Position numbers and translations under genes: made by a program | From: DASRAA01 sp963814165 | GTDB lineage: Bacteria; Acidobacteriota; Terriglobia; Terriglobales; Acidobacteriaceae | Assembly (NCBI GenBank): GCA_963814165.1 | Contig: CAWFBW010000008.1 | Location: forward strand, 533,684-597,683 | Length of the DNA stretch: 64,000 nucleotides | Direction: 5' to 3' | The notes under the pieces: generated by a model | Told to the model about the DNA's origin: nothing | Seen by the model: the letters and a program-made list of their open reading frames with translations, nothing else | Databases searched by the model: none | Part shown: one piece after another, positions 7,856-15,946 of the stretch | Layout of the letters: every line of letters starts with the position of its first letter | How positions within the stretch are numbered: the first letter of the stretch is position 1

Positions 7856-9451
7856 ATGCCTGCCAACTCTAAAGCGCCCGACCCAAAGGGTTTCGATCCT
7901 CAACGCTACTTGGGAATCGTTCGCCGCCACCACTTGCATTTCCTGATTCCGATGTTTGTGGGATGGCTCGCGGTATGGGGAACGAGCTGGATCTTGCCTC
8001 CGCGCTATGAGTCGAGCACGCTAATTCTGGTGGAAGCCCCCACTATGCCGAAGGATTACGTTGTGCCTAACGTAAATGAAGATTTGCAGGCACGGCTGGA
8101 CAACATTACCCAGCAGATTCTTAGTCGTACGCGTCTCTTGCATATCATCGATGATCTCAATCTGTATGCGAAGGACCGCCGTCGACTTGGGCCGGATGAG
8201 ATCGTCGAGCGAATGCGCAAGGACATTGAAATTGAACTGGTGAAGGATGAACAGAAAAAGGTGACCGCCTTTCGGATTCATTATTCAGCCAATGACCCAT
8301 CAGTTGCACAACAGGTTACAAGCAAGCTCACTAATCTGTTCATCAGCGAAAACCTGGAGGTGCGACAGCAGCAATCGGAAGGCACTACCAAGTTTCTCGG
8401 CGACCAGTTGGAGGCAGCCCGGCAAAGCCTGGCGGTGCAGGAGGGAAAGATCCGCGAATTTAAGGGACAGCATGTTTCCGAGCTTCCTAGTCAGCTGGGC
8501 AGCAATCTCCAGATACTGAGTGGAATGCAAGCGCAATTGCAGGCTGAAAATGCTGCTCTCAACACCGCGAAGCAAAATCAGGTCTACTTGGAGACCCTGT
8601 TGAGGGAATACCGAAGTGTTCGAGGACCGTCGAAGGGTTCGGAATCCGCTCCCACCGATTTGGCAGCCATTGACCAAGAACTTGATAAGCTGAAGATGCA
8701 GCTGGCGGACCTTAAATCTCGTTACGAGGAGGGATTCCCGGAGGTCCGCAAGCTGAAGCTTCAGATTGCCGAGACGGAAAAGATGAGGGATCAGCGCCTT
8801 GGAGACTCGAAAACCAAGGACATTGGAAACCAGTCGGATGCCGACGCTGGTGCCGTGGACGCTAAGAACCAGCCCCAACTGCTTCAATTGCAAAGTCAAT
8901 TACAAGCGAATCAGGCTGAGATCAGGAATCGCGGACAGATGATCACAGACCTCCAGGCAAAAATCGATGAATACCAGGCTCGCCTGAATCAAGAGCCGGT
9001 GCGCGAGCAGCAGCTCGCGGACCTGACTCGTGGCTACGAACAATCCAAATTAACTTACGATGACCTCCAGAAAAAAGAGAACCAGTCGGCGATGGCGACC
9101 AGTATGGAACTCCTCCAACAGGGCGAACGCTTTCGAATCCTTGATCCGCCCAGCTTGCCCATCAAGCCCAGCTTTCCGAATCGCCTGAAGTTCTGCTTTA
9201 TCGGGCTGGCCGTCGGCTGGGCGCTGGGGGCGACGGTGGTCATGGCTTTCGAGGGAACCGACGATCGAGTGTACAGCGAACAAGATCTGAAAGGCTTGTT
9301 GCCGGTGGCAGTGCTCTCGGAAATTCCCATCATCGACGCGCTAGCAATTAAAAGGGCCGAACGGAAGAAAACTTTTCTCGGATGGGCCACAGCGGCTGTG
9401 GTATTTGCCGCTGTCCTGGCGGGATCCGTTGTTAGCTATCTAGCGGGCTGA
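7856..9451 (+). CDS. Polysaccharide chain-length determinant (Wzz/GumC, XrtA-associated)
   Basis: Polysaccharide co-polymerase of 531 residues that sets EPS chain length with the Wzy polymerase. An N-terminal membrane helix (about 27-46, after HLHFLIP) is followed by the Wzz domain, a long periplasmic coiled-coil region rich in Gln, Glu and Leu (about 160-400), the conserved Pro-rich motif before the second helix (ILDPPSLPIKPSFPNR), a short cytoplasmic part and a final hydrophobic segment (WATAAVVFAAVLAG). No kinase is fused; the matching tyrosine kinase is two genes downstream. Next gene starts 11 bp after its stop. Confidence 0.92.
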   Translation: MPANSKAPDPKGFDPQRYLGIVRRHHLHFLIPMFVGWLAVWGTSWILPPRYESSTLILVEAPTMPKDYVVPNVNEDLQARLDNITQQILSRTRLLHIIDDLNLYAKDRRRLGPDEIVERMRKDIEIELVKDEQKKVTAFRIHYSANDPSVAQQVTSKLTNLFISENLEVRQQQSEGTTKFLGDQLEAARQSLAVQEGKIREFKGQHVSELPSQLGSNLQILSGMQAQLQAENAALNTAKQNQVYLETLLREYRSVRGPSKGSESAPTDLAAIDQELDKLKMQLADLKSRYEEGFPEVRKLKLQIAETEKMRDQRLGDSKTKDIGNQSDADAGAVDAKNQPQLLQLQSQLQANQAEIRNRGQMITDLQAKIDEYQARLNQEPVREQQLADLTRGYEQSKLTYDDLQKKENQSAMATSMELLQQGERFRILDPPSLPIKPSFPNRLKFCFIGLAVGWALGATVVMAFEGTDDRVYSEQDLKGLLPVAVLSEIPIIDALAIKRAERKKTFLGWATAAVVFAAVLAGSVVSYLAG

Positions 9452-9462
9452 CTCTATTCCTG

Positions 9463-10446
9463 ATGTACAAATCCTTTTACAATCTAAAGCGCAATCCCTT
9501 CGAACTTACGCCGGATCCCTATTTCCTTTTTTCCACTCCCCGGCACAACGAAGCTCTTGCAACGCTCTACCACGGAGTGCGAGGGCACAAAGGGTTCGTT
9601 GTACTGACCGGCGACGTCGGCACGGGCAAGACCCTGTTACTACGCTGCCTGCTTCAGTTGTTCGGTCAAAGCAATGACGTCGCCTACGCATATGTGTTTA
9701 ATAGCCGGCTGTCATCGGTGGAATTTCTGCAGTCGGTCGGACGCGACTTTGGTCTTCCTGTCTCAGGCAGAAACAAGGGCGAGATTCTTTTTGATCTCAG
9801 CAAATACGTGATCGACCGCAGTATGAGAAAGCTCACGACGGTTCTGGTCGTAGACGAGGCGCACCATCTTTCGGCTGACATCCTGGAGGAAATTCGGCTT
9901 TTGACGAATCTGGAAACGACCCAGGAAAAATTGCTGCAGGTCTTGTTGGTCGGACAGCCCGAGCTGAATGACAAATTGGACTCCCCTGAGCTCTGGCAAC
10001 TAAAGCAGAGGATCGCCCATCGCTCGCAGCTGGTTCCGTTAGATCTCAACGAGACTACCGGCTATATTGCGCGACGTTTGGAGCTGGCTGGGGCAGGGTC
10101 AAATGGCTGCCTTGACTTTGTTCCAGACACCATAGCAGCGGTTTTTCGATATTCCTGCGGCATTCCTCGGCTGATCAACACCATTTGCGAAAACGCACTC
10201 ATTACGGCTTACGCCCGACAATCGCGAAACGTGACGCCAGCAATTATCGAGGACGTTGCTGTAAATCTTCGTCTGCACGTGCCTGCGGCGCAATCTCTGC
10301 AGGAAGACAATTGTGGAGAACTCGACGAAATGGATGCGCGGCGCGCCGCAAAGAGCTTAGCTGGTTTACTAGCCTATTTGAAACGATTGTCGTCCCGCGA
10401 TGCGGAGTCGCCTACAGCTGTAACTATAGAGAGTCAGCAGACATGA
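9463..10446 (+). CDS. ExeA/GspA-like AAA+ ATPase of the XrtA-EPS locus
   Basis: 327-residue ATPase opening with the family signature MYKSFYNLKRNPFELTPDP. Walker A is TGDVGTGKT (49-57) and Walker B VLVVDEAHH (127-135); QPELNDKL and the C-terminal helical lid follow. The usual peptidoglycan-binding C-terminus of ExeA is missing, as in the short form found in exosortase-EPS loci. It sits between the Wzz-like and CpsD-like genes and overlaps the latter by four bases (ATGA). Presumed to energise or organise EPS assembly at the inner membrane; the exact role is not established. Confidence 0.9.
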   Translation: MYKSFYNLKRNPFELTPDPYFLFSTPRHNEALATLYHGVRGHKGFVVLTGDVGTGKTLLLRCLLQLFGQSNDVAYAYVFNSRLSSVEFLQSVGRDFGLPVSGRNKGEILFDLSKYVIDRSMRKLTTVLVVDEAHHLSADILEEIRLLTNLETTQEKLLQVLLVGQPELNDKLDSPELWQLKQRIAHRSQLVPLDLNETTGYIARRLELAGAGSNGCLDFVPDTIAAVFRYSCGIPRLINTICENALITAYARQSRNVTPAIIEDVAVNLRLHVPAAQSLQEDNCGELDEMDARRAAKSLAGLLAYLKRLSSRDAESPTAVTIESQQT

Positions 10447-11381
10447 GCCAGATGTTTGACGCCTTGCAAAGGTCTGAGTCCGAACGGTCGGGCACCGATC
10501 CGGCAAAATTCTCGGCTGCGGCCGATTTGTTGGAGGTTGCCGAGCGGCAGGTTGTGCAGCTTGCGGCCGACGGCGACCGTCCGTCAAACAATACGCTGCA
10601 AGGTGAGAATGAGCACCCTCAGCATAAGACGCGCATAGACCAGTTAAATCAATTCCAGACGGTGAAAGTGCTGGTACCTGCCGAGAACAAACTCGTATGC
10701 GTAACGGCAGAGGAAAGTCTGGCAACTGAGAAGTTCCGATTTCTCGGAGTCCGACTGAGACACATTCAGCAAAGGCACCCTCTCAAGTGCGTACTGGTGA
10801 CCAGTTCCATGGCCGAAGAAGGCAAAAGCACGGTAGCCGCGAACCTTGCGTGCGTTTTAGCAAAGAGGCACGAACAGAGAACGTTGCTGCTGGATGGTGA
10901 TCTGCGACGGCCCACTTTGGCGCAACAGTTTGGTCTGGAGAAAATGCCTGGTCTCAGCGAATTGTTGCAGGGTGACCCTGCCCCGTCCATGAACATCTAC
11001 AAGCTTGAAGGTCTGGGCTTCTGGATTTTGCCTGCAGGAAGTCCGCCGAGAAACCCTCTGGAGTTCATGCAATCGCGAAAACTCTCATCGCTAATGGACC
11101 AATTGGCGGGCTGGTTTGACTGGATTGTGATTGACTCGCCTCCTTTGCTGCCTCTTGCGGATACCAGCGTGTGGATGCGCCTGGCCGACGGAGTCGTTCT
11201 AGTAACACGACCAGGGAGAACTTCAAAACGACAACTGCAACGTGCGCTGGAAGCTGTAGAACAGCCAAAGCTGATTGGCGCAATCGTCAATGGTTCCAAC
11301 GCTGCGACCCTGGGCGACTACTACCAATACTATGGTGGTCACACATCTGTTCCAGAGGCAGATGGCCAGCCGGCTAGATAG
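10443..11381 (+). CDS. CpsD/CapB-family tyrosine-protein kinase (BY-kinase)
   Basis: Cytoplasmic BY-kinase of 312 residues that, in related systems, phosphorylates itself and cycles with the Wzz protein to control EPS polymerisation. Walker A is SSMAEEGKST (121-130), Walker A' LLLDGDLRRP (148-157) and Walker B WIVIDSPP (227-234). A C-terminal tyrosine cluster (DYYQYYGG, about 293-300) matches the autophosphorylation tail of the family. The ATG overlaps the ATPase stop (ATGA), giving the start unambiguously. The first 95 residues are a low-complexity linker typical of the XrtA-associated form. Confidence 0.9.
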   Translation: MSQMFDALQRSESERSGTDPAKFSAAADLLEVAERQVVQLAADGDRPSNNTLQGENEHPQHKTRIDQLNQFQTVKVLVPAENKLVCVTAEESLATEKFRFLGVRLRHIQQRHPLKCVLVTSSMAEEGKSTVAANLACVLAKRHEQRTLLLDGDLRRPTLAQQFGLEKMPGLSELLQGDPAPSMNIYKLEGLGFWILPAGSPPRNPLEFMQSRKLSSLMDQLAGWFDWIVIDSPPLLPLADTSVWMRLADGVVLVTRPGRTSKRQLQRALEAVEQPKLIGAIVNGSNAATLGDYYQYYGGHTSVPEADGQPAR

Positions 11382-11507
11382 TAGACTCAAGGTCGACCAT
11401 TGTGATAATCGCTGATTTCATCCCTTCCCGGGAAAACAATTGCGCGTGATAGAGCGAATGACAACCGGGTCATTTACCGCTGACGTGACCAGCTCGATGG
11501 GGACCAA

Positions 11508-12686
11508 ATGGAGGATATGGTGACTCTGCCACAGCCTGGTAACGGTTCAAGTCCTGATCTTGCTACTTTGAACTGCCTGGTGGAAGGGGAGCGGGAGTTC
11601 CTCACCGCGGACGCGTTCAAGCGCAGAATCTCTCTGGAACGAAAGAGAACAGAGCGCTCCGCCAAGCCGTTCTTGCTTATGTTGTTGGAGACGGGAAAAG
11701 AAATCGGCAGAGGGAAGACCGGACAGGTGTTCGCCAGCGCTATGTCCGCGCTGTTGACGTCAACCAGGGAAACTGACGCGGTTGGCTGGTATGAGGACCA
11801 GCGTGTCCTGGGAGTTATGTTTACAGATCTCGTCGTTTACGAGAGGAACGCGCTGCTAAGCGCCATGCTAACAAGGGTAAGTAACATCCTTCGAGATAAC
11901 TTAGCTTTCGAGCAGTTCAATCAGATCAGCATCTCGTTTCACTTCTTTCCGGACAACTGGGATCATGACATGCCGCAACGGCCAAGCAACCCAATGTTGT
12001 ACCCCGATTTGTCGCAACGCCATGAGAGCACACGACTATCCTCCATCACAAAGAGGACAATGGACGTAATTGGCAGCACGCTAGTGCTTGTCGTTCTTTC
12101 TCCCGTCTTCTTGATGGTCGCGCTGGCGATCAAGTTGTCTTCCAAAGGCCCTGTTTTCTATAGCCAACAGCGCGTCGGCCAATACGGCAAGCCATTCACA
12201 TTCATAAAATTCAGGTCGATGCATGTCGGCAATGACCCGCGCATTCACCAAGAGTACGTCGCGCAGTTGATCGCCGGTCAGGCGCAACGCCACCCCGCCA
12301 ATGGGAACGGCAATGGCGATGGCGCCGGAGTCTACAAGCTGACGAACGATCCGAGAGTCACGCCCGTGGGAACATTCTTGCGGCGCACCAGCTTGGATGA
12401 ACTTCCGCAACTCGTAAATGTGCTCAGAGGAGAAATGTCGCTGGTGGGACCTCGTCCGGCGATTCCTTACGAGGTAGCGAAATATCAGACCTGGCACCGG
12501 CGGAGGATCTTAGAAGTCAAGCCCGGGATTACAGGTCTCTGGCAGGTCAATGGCCGAAGCCGAATCGGCTTCGATGAGATGGTCCGCTTGGATCTCAGAT
12601 ACGCCAAGGCGTGGTCGCCTTGGTTCGACCTCAAGATTCTCCTGCGGACACCTCGAGCCGTATTCATCGGCGAAGGGGCGCACTAA
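11508..12686 (+). CDS. Priming undecaprenyl-phosphate sugar-1-P transferase with degenerate GGDEF-like N-domain
   Basis: Starts EPS repeat-unit synthesis by moving a sugar-1-phosphate onto undecaprenyl phosphate. The C-terminal half is a bacterial sugar transferase: one membrane helix (VIGSTLVLVVLSPVFLMVAL), GPVFYSQQRVGQYGKPF, KFRSM, the RRTSLDELPQL motif, MSLVGPRP and PGITGLWQVNGRS. The N-terminal 150 residues resemble a GGDEF fold (LTADAFKRRISLERKR, TDAVGWYEDQRVLGVMF), but the catalytic GGDEF itself is absent. An extra Asn/Gly-rich insertion (NGNGNGDG) sits between the KFRSM and RRTSLDE motifs. ATG at 11508 has GGGGA upstream. Confidence 0.92.
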   Translation: MEDMVTLPQPGNGSSPDLATLNCLVEGEREFLTADAFKRRISLERKRTERSAKPFLLMLLETGKEIGRGKTGQVFASAMSALLTSTRETDAVGWYEDQRVLGVMFTDLVVYERNALLSAMLTRVSNILRDNLAFEQFNQISISFHFFPDNWDHDMPQRPSNPMLYPDLSQRHESTRLSSITKRTMDVIGSTLVLVVLSPVFLMVALAIKLSSKGPVFYSQQRVGQYGKPFTFIKFRSMHVGNDPRIHQEYVAQLIAGQAQRHPANGNGNGDGAGVYKLTNDPRVTPVGTFLRRTSLDELPQLVNVLRGEMSLVGPRPAIPYEVAKYQTWHRRRILEVKPGITGLWQVNGRSRIGFDEMVRLDLRYAKAWSPWFDLKILLRTPRAVFIGEGAH

Positions 12687-12810
12687 GACAGTTGCCGCTG
12701 CGTCGCGCTCTGGCGTGTTTCGCACAACCGGCGTTCCATCCATCTTCCGCTTGCTGCGACTGCGGCGGTTTGGAGAATGCTCTTCATTTCGTATTGGTCC
12801 TTGATTCACG

Positions 12811-13836
12811 ATGAACAAGAACGGCAAACACATAGTGAGATTTGGCGTGATCGGATATGGCTACTGGGGGCCAAACATAGTCAGGAACCTGGATAGTGTG
12901 GAAGGGGCCCGGGTTCAGGCGATTGCGGACAAGAGCGCTGCGGCACGGCAGCGTGCACAAGCGAGGTATCAAGGAGTTCAGGTTACGGGCAACGCTTGCG
13001 AGGTGATTTCCTCTGTCGACATTGATGCTGTCGCGATCATTACGCCTGTGTGGACGCACTTCGAACTCGCCAAGGCCGCACTGGAGAATGGCAAACACAT
13101 CTTCGTAGAGAAGCCCTTTACCAGTACTACTGCCCAGGCGGAGGAGTTAATCGACCTCGCCGCCCAAAAGAATTTGAAGATCATGGTCGACTACACCTTC
13201 CTGTTCACTGGAGCCGTCAGAAAGATCAAACAGCTCTTGCAGGAAGGAAACCTCGGTAAGCTTTACTATTATGACTCCGTACGCGTGAATCTGGGTCTGT
13301 TTCAGCACGACGTAAATGTAGTTTGGGACCTCGCCCCGCATGACCTTTCGATCATGGATCATCTGATCGCGGAGAAACCAGAGGCAATCGTGGCGACCGG
13401 CCAGACTCACCTCAACGGAGTTGAGGATATCGCCTTCTTAACTGTCTATTTCCCGAACGACATCATCGCGCACATTAACGTCAACTGGTTGTCGCCGGTT
13501 AAGATTCGCACCACGTTAATCGGCGGGGAAAAGAAGATGCTCGTGTGGAACGATCTTGAGGCTGACGAGAAAGTCAAGATCTACGACAAGGGCGTGGAAA
13601 TAACCAATCGCGAAGGCGTATATAACCTACTCGTGAATTACCGCTCCGGTGACATGTGGGCTCCTCAATTGGAGCAGGTCGAGGCCTTGCGCCTTGAGTT
13701 GGGTTATTTCGTGGACTGCATCGTTAATGACCAGACTCCTTTCAATGATGGAGCCTCGGGCTTGCGAGTCGTGAAGATGCTGGAAGCGGCCAGCCTGTCA
13801 ATGCGCCAACGCGGTGCGATTTCGTATATCCAATAA
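12811..13836 (+). CDS. Gfo/Idh/MocA oxidoreductase, WlbA-like nucleotide-sugar 3-dehydrogenase
   Basis: NAD(P)-dependent sugar oxidoreductase of 341 residues. The Rossmann motif is GVIGYGYWGPN (12-22) and the family motif VEKPF (99-103); HDLSIMDHL carries the catalytic-type histidine. WlbA-like enzymes oxidise C3 of a UDP-HexNAc(A). The next two genes are a left-handed beta-helix acetyltransferase and a DegT aminotransferase, the same three activities as WlbA-WlbB-WlbC/E, so a UDP-3-acetamido sugar is the likely product. Ring stereochemistry and the exact substrate cannot be read from sequence. Confidence 0.9.
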   Translation: MNKNGKHIVRFGVIGYGYWGPNIVRNLDSVEGARVQAIADKSAAARQRAQARYQGVQVTGNACEVISSVDIDAVAIITPVWTHFELAKAALENGKHIFVEKPFTSTTAQAEELIDLAAQKNLKIMVDYTFLFTGAVRKIKQLLQEGNLGKLYYYDSVRVNLGLFQHDVNVVWDLAPHDLSIMDHLIAEKPEAIVATGQTHLNGVEDIAFLTVYFPNDIIAHINVNWLSPVKIRTTLIGGEKKMLVWNDLEADEKVKIYDKGVEITNREGVYNLLVNYRSGDMWAPQLEQVEALRLELGYFVDCIVNDQTPFNDGASGLRVVKMLEAASLSMRQRGAISYIQ

Positions 13837-13891
13837 GCTCAGTCCATCTCAATGTTGTTGCGGCCGTTCGCGGAACAACGAAAGCTCTCCA

Positions 13892-14446
13892 ATGAGCAAT
13901 ACTGACCAGAGAAATGGCGTCGATAGCGGCAACGCGTACGTCTGCATTGCGCCAGATGTGAAGTTGGGGCGCAACGTGAAGCTATCGAAGTTCATTAATC
14001 TTTACGGTTGTGAAATCGGTGATGAGACAAAAATCGGGGCATTTGTCGAAGTGCAGAAAAATGCCACGATCGGCAAGCGCTGCAAGATATCGAGTCACAC
14101 CTTCGTCTGCGAGGGAGTAGTCATCGAGGACAATGTCTTCATCGGGCATGGGGTGACGTTCATTAACGACAGTTATCCGCGAGCGACGAGCGCCAAAGGA
14201 ACATTGCAGACCGAATCCGACTGGAAGGTGGAACGCACTGTTGTCAGAACTGGTGCCTCAGTTGGTTCTGGCGCCACAGTCCTTTCTCGGCTGACGATCG
14301 GGGAAAACGCGATCATCGGCGCAGGAAGCACCGTCACCAAAGATGTGCCCGGAAATGCGATTGTCGCAGGAAACCCGGCGAAGATCTTGCGGTATCTGGT
14401 TAGCAACGACCGAGCGGAGTTGACCTGCGACAACACCGGGGAATGA
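13892..14446 (+). CDS. Left-handed beta-helix N-acetyltransferase (WlbB/WbbJ-like)
   Basis: Hexapeptide-repeat acyltransferase of 184 residues. Imperfect [LIV]-G-x4 repeats run from about residue 20 to 165 (KLGRNVKLSKFINLYGCEIG, TKIGAFVEVQKNATIGKRCK, IGENAIIGAGSTVTKDVPGN). The HGVTFIND segment has the usual acceptor-site histidine and Asn-Asp. The ATG is chosen because homology-like repeats begin soon after it, although a frame continues upstream. It lies between the C3 oxidoreductase and the aminotransferase and should N-acetylate the amino sugar they make. Confidence 0.88.
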   Translation: MSNTDQRNGVDSGNAYVCIAPDVKLGRNVKLSKFINLYGCEIGDETKIGAFVEVQKNATIGKRCKISSHTFVCEGVVIEDNVFIGHGVTFINDSYPRATSAKGTLQTESDWKVERTVVRTGASVGSGATVLSRLTIGENAIIGAGSTVTKDVPGNAIVAGNPAKILRYLVSNDRAELTCDNTGE

Positions 14447-14528
14447 TTGTGCGGCGCCGACCCGCCAAGTAATTTCGTCTAACTGAGCGCGCACGGTCGT
14501 ACCAATCAATTAGGGAGACATATACAGA

Positions 14529-15782
14529 ATGAGCAGTACGCAAATTCCGTTCCTCGATCTGATTCGTCCTCACGTCGATATGGAGGAAGAGTTGGTGGCC
14601 GTTTTTCGGGCTGCGCTTCATACTGCCGGATTTATAGGGGGCAAGGCGGTAAAGGTTTTCGAAGATGCGTTTGCGGAGTTCTGTGAGGTGGATCACTGTG
14701 TTGGTGTGGGCAGTGGTACAGATGCTCTGCGGTTCGCACTGATGGCGGCAGGGGTCAGAGCCGGGGACAGCGTACTCACCGTGCCGAATACGTTCATCGC
14801 TACCGCTGAAGCCATTTCACAGGCCGGTGCCCAGCCAGAGTTTGTCGACGTCGATGAACGCACCTACAACATCGATCCGGAAAAGCTCCGCGAACACTTG
14901 GAACTGAAGTGCAACAGAGATCCATCGTCGGGAAGGCCAGTGTCCCGCCGCACCGGCCGAACGATTACGGCAATTGTACCGGTGCATCTCTACGGGCAAA
15001 TGGCGGATATGGATCCCATTTTGGAGCTGGCGCAATCTTACAATCTACTGGTAGTAGAAGATGCATGCCAGGCCCATGGGGCCGAATATTTTTCGCGAAA
15101 TGAGCGGCGGTGGCGCAAAGCCGGATCAATGGGTAAGGCGGCCGCTTTTAGCTTTTATCCCGGCAAAAATCTAGGCGCCTGTGGCGAAGCCGGCGCGGTG
15201 ACGACGAATAGCCATGAAGTGGCGGAGACGGTCTGCAAGCTCCGCGATCATGGGCAGGCCGCAAAGTACTATCACGATATCGAGGGCTACAACGGACGAC
15301 TGGATGCCATTCAGGCGGGAATACTCCATGCAAAGCTGGCTCGCTTGCCGGAGTGGAACGGCCAACGCCGCCAGATAGCCAAAGCCTACGGGGAGGGGTT
15401 GGCGGGTATCGATGGTCTGGTGCTGCCTTTCGAGCCGTCGTGGTCCCGCGCAATCTACCATCTTTATGTGGTGCGCGTCCCGGACCGGCAGGAAATGCAA
15501 AATAATTTGAAAGTGGCCGGTATCGGCACGGGCATCCATTACCCTGTCCCACTCCACCTGCAGCAGGCCTATCACGCCCTCGGGTACTGCAGCGGCGATT
15601 TCCCGGTCTGCGAAAAGGTCGCGGCCGAAATACTGTCGTTGCCCATGTTTCCAGGACTTGAACGCAATCAGCAGAGTCGAGTTGCCGAGCGGGTGGCAGA
15701 CTTGCTGCTCGGGCCGGCGGGCTGGATTCGAACTGCCCACGTCGGGACGACCACAGCCAGCCTCGGATCCCGCAGTTCGTAA
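14529..15782 (+). CDS. DegT/DnrJ/EryC1 PLP-dependent sugar aminotransferase (WlbC/E-like)
   Basis: Converts a 3-keto nucleotide sugar to the 3-amino sugar using PLP. 417 residues; the Schiff-base lysine is Lys213 in FSFYPGKNLGA, the cofactor aspartate is in VVEDACQAHGA (about 178), and GSGTDALRFAL binds the phosphate. The C-terminal 35 residues after ERVADLL are extra and low in complexity compared with the family. A GGGAGA sequence about 14 bases before the ATG is a plausible ribosome site. Third gene of the amino-sugar trio. Confidence 0.92.
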   Translation: MSSTQIPFLDLIRPHVDMEEELVAVFRAALHTAGFIGGKAVKVFEDAFAEFCEVDHCVGVGSGTDALRFALMAAGVRAGDSVLTVPNTFIATAEAISQAGAQPEFVDVDERTYNIDPEKLREHLELKCNRDPSSGRPVSRRTGRTITAIVPVHLYGQMADMDPILELAQSYNLLVVEDACQAHGAEYFSRNERRWRKAGSMGKAAAFSFYPGKNLGACGEAGAVTTNSHEVAETVCKLRDHGQAAKYYHDIEGYNGRLDAIQAGILHAKLARLPEWNGQRRQIAKAYGEGLAGIDGLVLPFEPSWSRAIYHLYVVRVPDRQEMQNNLKVAGIGTGIHYPVPLHLQQAYHALGYCSGDFPVCEKVAAEILSLPMFPGLERNQQSRVAERVADLLLGPAGWIRTAHVGTTTASLGSRSS

Positions 15783-15805
15783 GCAGGGCGGCTTCGGCAG
15801 CGAGA

Positions 15806-15836
15806 GGTTACCCTTTGTGGTTACCTGACGGTTACC
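15806..15836 (+). promoter_or_regulatory. Triple GGTTACC direct repeat upstream of the secreted beta-helix gene
   Basis: Three exact GGTTACC copies start at 15806, 15819 and 15830 (spacing 13 and 11 bp, close to one helical turn), 110 bp before the start of the beta-helix gene. Such phased repeats suggest a regulator-binding site. The same heptamer also occurs upstream of the Ig-repeat secreted protein (58771, and 59047). No known regulator is assigned. Confidence 0.4.
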
Positions 15837-15946
15837 TTCGTAATAGGATATCCGCAATTTTCAGTGTTGATTTCAGTCACCCCATGGCATCCTAATGTTG
15901 GCTCGCCTGGTTGTGGAAGTCGCAGGTTGGCCGCCGAGGATGCTTC

